Source of the DNA: Neurospora tetraspora
Lineage: Eukaryota > Ascomycota > Sordariomycetes > Sordariales > Sordariaceae
NCBI RefSeq assembly: GCF_033439725.1
Contig: NW_026944383.1
Coordinates: 3,782,001-3,846,000 of the forward strand
DNA: 64,000 bases
Direction of reading: 5' to 3'
In this document: one piece after another, positions 59,109 through 64,000 of the stretch
How the letters are laid out: every line of letters begins with the position of its first letter
Position numbering within the stretch: position 1 is the first letter of the stretch
The notes under the pieces: model-generated
The model's input: the letters and a program-made list of their open reading frames with translations, nothing else
The model's database searches: none
What the model was told of the DNA's origin: nothing
Position numbers and translations under genes: made by a program

Positions 59109-62100
59109 TCAGAACTCCCACGTCGAGTCGTTTCCGACAGACTCGATAGCCCACTTGAACTTTTCGCGCAACGTCTTGGAGAAGAACTTCTCGATAGGCA
59201 CATTAAACTTAGCCGAGAAGACGACCGTAAGACGGGGGTCAATGTAGTTCTGTGATAGAGAGTTAGCATCCTGCTGTGCATGTTAATGGGAAACCAATCC
59301 AACTTACAATTTTGGAGGTGCCAAGAGCAACCTCTTTGTTTCCTTCACGATCCGCGGACTGCAGCTCCAGGTTCTTGATACGCTGATCAAGCTTCACAAG
59401 AGCTGCCTCCAGCTTCTCGACAGAAGGACCCTTGCCTTCAGCCTCAACCTTCTTGGTCTTGTTCTCCTTCTTAAACTTGGCTTCTAGTTCGGATGCCGCC
59501 TTGAGTCGCTCCTTGAGCTCGCTGGCAGGCAGAGGCTTCTCGCCCTCGGCCACCCGCTTCTCGTTGTCCTTTTCGAACTTCTTGTTGATCTTGGTCTTCT
59601 GGTCCTCAACGAGGAACTCCTGATGAGTCTTGACCCACTCCTCTGTCAAGTCCTCATCAAGCTCAAAGAAGGCAGCACCCTTCTTCTTCTTGAGCTTGGG
59701 GTCAAGGTCGAGCATCATCATCTTTGTCCGCCATTTCTGGTATCGCAGACCCTTAATCTGCTCGACGAGTTTCTTCATCTGCTGCTCATGGCCAGCACCG
59801 ACAGTGCGCTTGTGGTTGCAGAGAATAGCAACTTGGCGGTTGCAGTCATTGTAGAGCTTGACCTTTTCATGGACCGTGGCATTCGTCACCTTGAGCTCCT
59901 GCAGCAGCTTAGACATGGTGTACGATGCGTTGTAAGTACGGAAAACCTTTGCCGTGAGCCCAGGCATGTAGCTCGACAAGTGCTTGTTGAGTTGGGTTGT
60001 CTACATAGCGAGTTAGCAACGCTCCAAATCATGTAAAGGAGAATAAACCTACCGTCAGTCTGTCGAAGATGTCATCTCCGTCCTCCTTGGGAGGCTTCTT
60101 GAACATCTTGAGGTTCTTGAAGACCTGGCGATCGACCGTGAACTCGTTATAGAAACGAATACTGTCCTTACCCAAGAAGTCGAAAATGACAGTGTTGGGT
60201 TCCCTGAGGGTGACGTGCTCGTACTTGAGAGAGCAGCACCCGACAGTCTCGGCCTCGTTTTCGGTATCCTTTTCGTTACCGGCTCTGAGAGCGAACTTGT
60301 CAATGAGGTACATGGCCGTTGCGCGTTGCCTGTCAGCCATGACCTCGCTCTTGAGATCCTTGGTGTAGTCGGCACGGATGCGGTCGATGTGTTTCTTGAG
60401 CTCACGGGCCTTTTCGAACTTCTTGAAATCGGCCTTGCCCTTGACAGTACTGTTTGCTGCCAACATCACATACTTGTAGTGTCCGTTGATGTTCTCTTGC
60501 CACATTGCGAGCCAAGTTGCCTTGTTGTCATGTTGAACGGCCTTCCACTTGTGGCCAGCTGGCGGCTCTGGGACCTTGGCCTCCTTGCCAATGTTGATGG
60601 TGATTTGCTCTGGCAAGACACGCTTCTTGATACACCCGGTCTTGGGGTGGTCACCGCGACCGCGGAAAAGTCCTGGAATTTCCACTCTGGGGTTACCGAC
60701 CTTTTCTTTTCGCCCATCCCACTTGCAATACAGATAGGGGGCGTCCCTCTTGTCTTTCTCGGCCTTCTCGGCCTTCTTCTCTGCTGACGACCGGGCATTC
60801 TTGGCCTTCGTTTGAGCGTCCTTGTAAGCCCACAACTGGGAGAAGTCGAGTTTTTCGAATTCCTTGATGTCGACCTTTTTGCCGTTCTTGTCCTTGGCGC
60901 CACCTGTCCGATCTAGGATCTCCTTGAAGTCCCTGAAGAAGTTCTTCTGGAAAGTTGGGTTCTCAACATTCACCGTCGAATTAAGCATGAAGCCAAAAAA
61001 GGTGGCAGCTTCCTCGGCCTCAATGTCGAGTTCGACCGGCGTTCCATCGTAGAGCAGCTTGACGTCCTTGGGCAGACGTTGGTAGTCCTCGGGGAAGATG
61101 ACACCGTTGTGCTCCAAGGTGGTCCACTTGATACTGTCATCTTCCTTCTTCGCCGACTCCTCCCACCATTTATACTCCTCTTCCTCATCGTCCTCATCAG
61201 TGATGTCCTTCGATTCCTCCTTGACGGGCTTCTTGGCAGTGGCAGCCTTGCCCTTCGGGGCGGCCTTCGCGGCAGCCTTCGCAGCAGGCTTTGCAGCAGG
61301 CTTTGCAGCAGGTGCCTTCTTCGCCCGCTTGGCGATGGGCGCATCCGAGTCAGACTCCTCCTTCTTCACACCGTTCGTCTTCTTCGCAGCTGTGCCGTTG
61401 GCCTGTCGTTTGGTGGGTTTCGCAAGGGGTTCGTCATCGGAGGATTCATCCTTGACGACCTTCTTAGCAGCAGGCTTCTTGGCCTTGGTATCAGCCCGGA
61501 TACTCTTGGCTTCCTTAGCGGCTGCCTTCTCGATGCTGGCCTTCTTCGCGGCGATCTTTCCGAGAGGTTCGTCATCATCGGAATCTTCGTCCATATCCGT
61601 GTTCTTGGCGGAGGGAGGCAATCTCGCGCCATTCTTTTTCGCGATCGGCTCGTCGTCGCTATCGGAGTCTGGTTGCTTATGTTGTGTTTTTGAACGTTTC
61701 GCCTGTCCTAGTTAGCCACAGACCAAGCAAGGATACCAAGCTGGAAAGACAGGGAAGCCTACCAAGGGTGCTTCGTCATCACTGGACTCATCCTTGTAGT
61801 TGACAGACTGGTCAACGGATGCCCGCGACTTGCGCTTAGCCTGACCGTTTACTGGGGAGTCGATGTCCATCCTGTCCTGGCCGACGGGGCCGTTGCGGAT
61901 GGAGACACCAACGGGAGCCATATGAGCCTTGGAATCAGCAGCGTCCATGGCACGATCATCGGCCTTGGAGATAGTCGGCGCCGAAGCTACAGTTGATGAA
62001 GAGTTAGTCTCATGGGCGTGGTACAATGACAGGTTACGTCTAGAAGACGAGGCCATGGAAGGCATGACACGTCGACTCGAATCGGCTGGCAAACCGTGTG

Positions 62101-62239
62101 ACGGTGGGCAAAGGATAGAGTGAAGGGGTGATGAGCGAGAGTTGATGGGGAAAGGTGTGACTGATCACAGAAGCATCGACGTACCGTGGTGGCCGTTGAC
62201 CTTGGCGAGCGGCTTGTCGTCTTCAGAGCCGGAAGACAT
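59109..62239 (-). CDS. TOP1: DNA topoisomerase I (type IB)
   Basis: Five exons, 62239-62185, 61986-61763, 61702-60053, 60000-59308 and 59249-59109, give 920 residues. The nuclear enzyme relaxes supercoils through a 3'-phosphotyrosyl intermediate. The first ~260 residues are highly charged, with repeated acidic blocks ([31 protein letters not shown]) and Lys/Ala stretches ([19 protein letters not shown]), as in other fungal enzymes. The core includes [45 protein letters not shown] and [11 protein letters not shown]. The catalytic Tyr876 is in SKINYIDPR, and the codon is the second of the short last exon. The C-terminus ends [10 protein letters not shown]. For exon 3, GACAG (not the nearer CTAG) is the acceptor that keeps frame. 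Confidence 0.96.
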
Positions 62240-63934
62240 GGTTGCTAAAGCGTGTTGCGGTGTCGGCACTGCGTGCGAAAGTGTAAGGGCGCAAAAGCCG
62301 ACCAGAGACGTAGCGGCCGCTAAGCAGTGGCGAAGGTTGCTAGCAAGATGTCTGCAGAGCAACCGAGTCGAAAAGGTCGTCGGTCGTCGCTAGGAAGGAA
62401 GACGTGGAGAGAAAGAATTCGCCGTAAGAGGTGACCGCCTACACCTTTGACCGTGGACAGACTCTTGGTGCAAGTCACTTGGTGACCAAGGCTGGAAAGC
62501 GAGGGTCTCGGGGACTCGTCAAGGTGGGTGCGCGAGATATCGAGATGGCCGGTCAATGGAATGAGTGTGTGAAAAAAGAGAGGATGTGGAGAGCCTGGAG
62601 GGTGGAGAGAGCCAGAATGGCGCAAGGTGAGGGAGAAGAAGTGAAGGGAAAAAAAGCGAAGGCGGATGGCAGCATGAACGAAGTCGGGGAGAGCAAGGGC
62701 AATCGGGAGGCTGTTAAAGATAAATCCTGGGGCTCCACCCTGCAACTCTTTCTGGGCAGTCGTTGCCAGGACCGCCAGGCTGTGGAAGTGTGGGTGCTGT
62801 GGGTGTGTGGGCGTGTGGGCGTATGGGCGACCTGGGACCTGAGTGAGAACTGAGGCGAGTCTCCAGTCGGGACCTCCAGCCAAGGTTTCCACTTCGATGC
62901 GTCGTCGCGGTCGCAGGGGGAGGTTCGGTCTCCCTGGGTCGGGGCACCTGTGAGAGGCTGGTACCTTTTTAGCGCGTCCCGGCTCTCGGTACCTTGAGTC
63001 TGAGTGTTTCTAGCGTAGTGCGCGCCCGTCAGTGTCGTGAGTGTGATATGGAATGGAAGTCTTGAGTTGTGGCGAACAAATAGCACGTCCGTCATAGACA
63101 CCACTGGGATCGTGATCACCCAGCCTCACGATGATTGCACCACAGAGCTGGAGGTAACAACAACCTCAATCACTCAAACAGAAAAAACACCGCGTCGTCT
63201 GATCTCCATCAAAGTGAAGGTTCCGTGTGCTTGCTTACCTTGCTCTGTGGGTGACTTAGGTTGTTTACTGTTTAAGGACACTGAGACTTGACGCTTTTGA
63301 TACAAGCGTTTGCAAGGCTCTTCCTCGTTCCAGTGAGCACCAAATTCACACCCAGATGCCAGGCAGGTTTCAGTGAGGTGGATGGCACGGTCTCTAACAG
63401 AAGGAACTTCCATTTCAAGACAGCTCTCGCTCTTCACGATTGAAAAGTCGCCGGTAGTGAGATGTACCACATGTCCGTCTGCTGCCACTGGTGCAGTGGT
63501 GGTGCTGCAGCGGTGCAGGATCGCAGGTGCGGGCCAGACCGGGTGCCCCACCTACATGGAAGCTCTGACAGCTGTCACGGCTGGCAAGCCCGGCAGAACT
63601 TGGCAGCAAGCTGGCCGTCCAGGCGCATTCCACCGTCATGGAAAGCCAATGGCCGGGCAGCAGTCCTCAGCCATTGCCAGGCTCTAGCCGGGAAAAAGGC
63701 GAAGGCGCCCGACTGGGACTGGACAGCGGCACTACGGCCACGAAGAAAGCACGGCCGGAAAGTGAGCAGAGAGAGCGGAAAGTGTGGAACCGACCTCAGC
63801 AAACCTCTCACGCCAATTGCGTCCTATTCCCATTGATCACTCCCCCACGATCAATTGCCGCCTGAATATCAAGTGGTCAACCCCGGGCCACTCCTCTCCA
63901 GCAGCTCTCTCCCTCGTCAAATATCCATCTCAAA
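62240..63934. other. Divergent region between TOP1 and the right-edge gene
   Basis: About 1.7 kb. Many overlapping open frames occur on both strands because of GC-rich DNA; none has a domain. Both promoters must be here. Confidence 0.5.
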
Positions 63935-64000
63935 ATGCTGTCCAGAGCTGCCCGCCCGGCCCTGAGAGCTGGAGCCGCCGTCTCGTCCCGGTAGGTGCTC
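63935..64000 (+). CDS. 5' end of a gene with mitochondrial-type presequence (cut by window)
   Basis: Exon 1 runs from the ATG at 63935 to 63990, then GTAGGT starts an intron that leaves the window. The 18 complete codons begin MLSRAARPALRAG; Arg-, Ala- and Ser-rich with no acids, as in mitochondrial targeting signals. The product cannot be named from this piece. The start context (CTCAAAATGC) is good. Confidence 0.55.

Noticed and set aside
61079-61715. Two ~205-codon plus-strand frames
   Set aside because: Antisense shadows of the Lys/Ala/Asp-rich N-terminal region of TOP1; Leu- and Ser-rich low complexity only.

Overview
The window is nuclear DNA of a filamentous ascomycete, most likely a Sordariomycete (Neurospora, Podospora or Chaetomium type). 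The signs are short introns (about 50-140 nt) with GTNNGT donors, CTAAC branch sites and YAG acceptors; proteins with ascomycete domain layouts; a mostly GC-rich third codon position; and TTAGGG-type telomere-like repeats. There are no operons, no rRNA or tRNA gene that I can recognise, and no CRISPR. I rebuilt 15 multi-exon genes by hand from splice signals and reading-frame continuity; every join given below keeps frame. One further gene is read without an intron, and one is cut by the right edge.

Layout, left to right. 1-3.7 kb is gene-free and repeat-rich, with a TA-flanked inverted-repeat element that encloses telomere-like repeats. 3.7-15 kb carries a patatin-like membrane protein (-), a FUN30/SMARCAD1 chromatin remodeller (-), the V-ATPase assembly factor VMA21 (+) and a DUF2406-type protein (-). 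15-20.4 kb shows no gene. 20.4-26 kb holds ribosomal protein eL33 (-) and glucose-6-phosphate dehydrogenase (+), head to head across 2.9 kb. 27.7-37.7 kb holds Mediator MED14 (+), convergent with protoporphyrinogen oxidase HEM14 (-), then the poly(A) RNA-binding protein NAB2 (-). 37.7-42.5 kb is gene-free and carries two more inverted-repeat elements. 42.5-51.2 kb holds a secreted GH20 beta-N-acetylhexosaminidase (+), a CYP52-clan P450 (+) and an Aro8-type aminotransferase (-). 51-56.9 kb looks accessory, with two divergent small four-helix membrane proteins of unknown function. 56.9-62.2 kb holds a GPI-type CRH/GH16 cell-wall transglycosylase (+) and DNA topoisomerase I (-). The right edge cuts a gene with a mitochondrial-looking N-terminus.

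Most genes are housekeeping and do not form one pathway. Loose themes are chromatin and RNA (FUN30, MED14, NAB2, TOP1), cell wall (GH20, CRH) and lipid or redox metabolism (patatin-like, P450, G6PD, HEM14). I see no secondary-metabolite cluster, defence island or complete transposon. The points most worth a second look are: three non-autonomous TA-flanked inverted-repeat elements, two of which contain telomere-like repeats; a patatin-family protein that lacks its catalytic residues; a HEM14 intron containing 44 consecutive T; very small exons in eL33 and G6PD; an in-frame intron candidate in NAB2; a GC-AG intron in the P450; and the paired four-helix membrane proteins.
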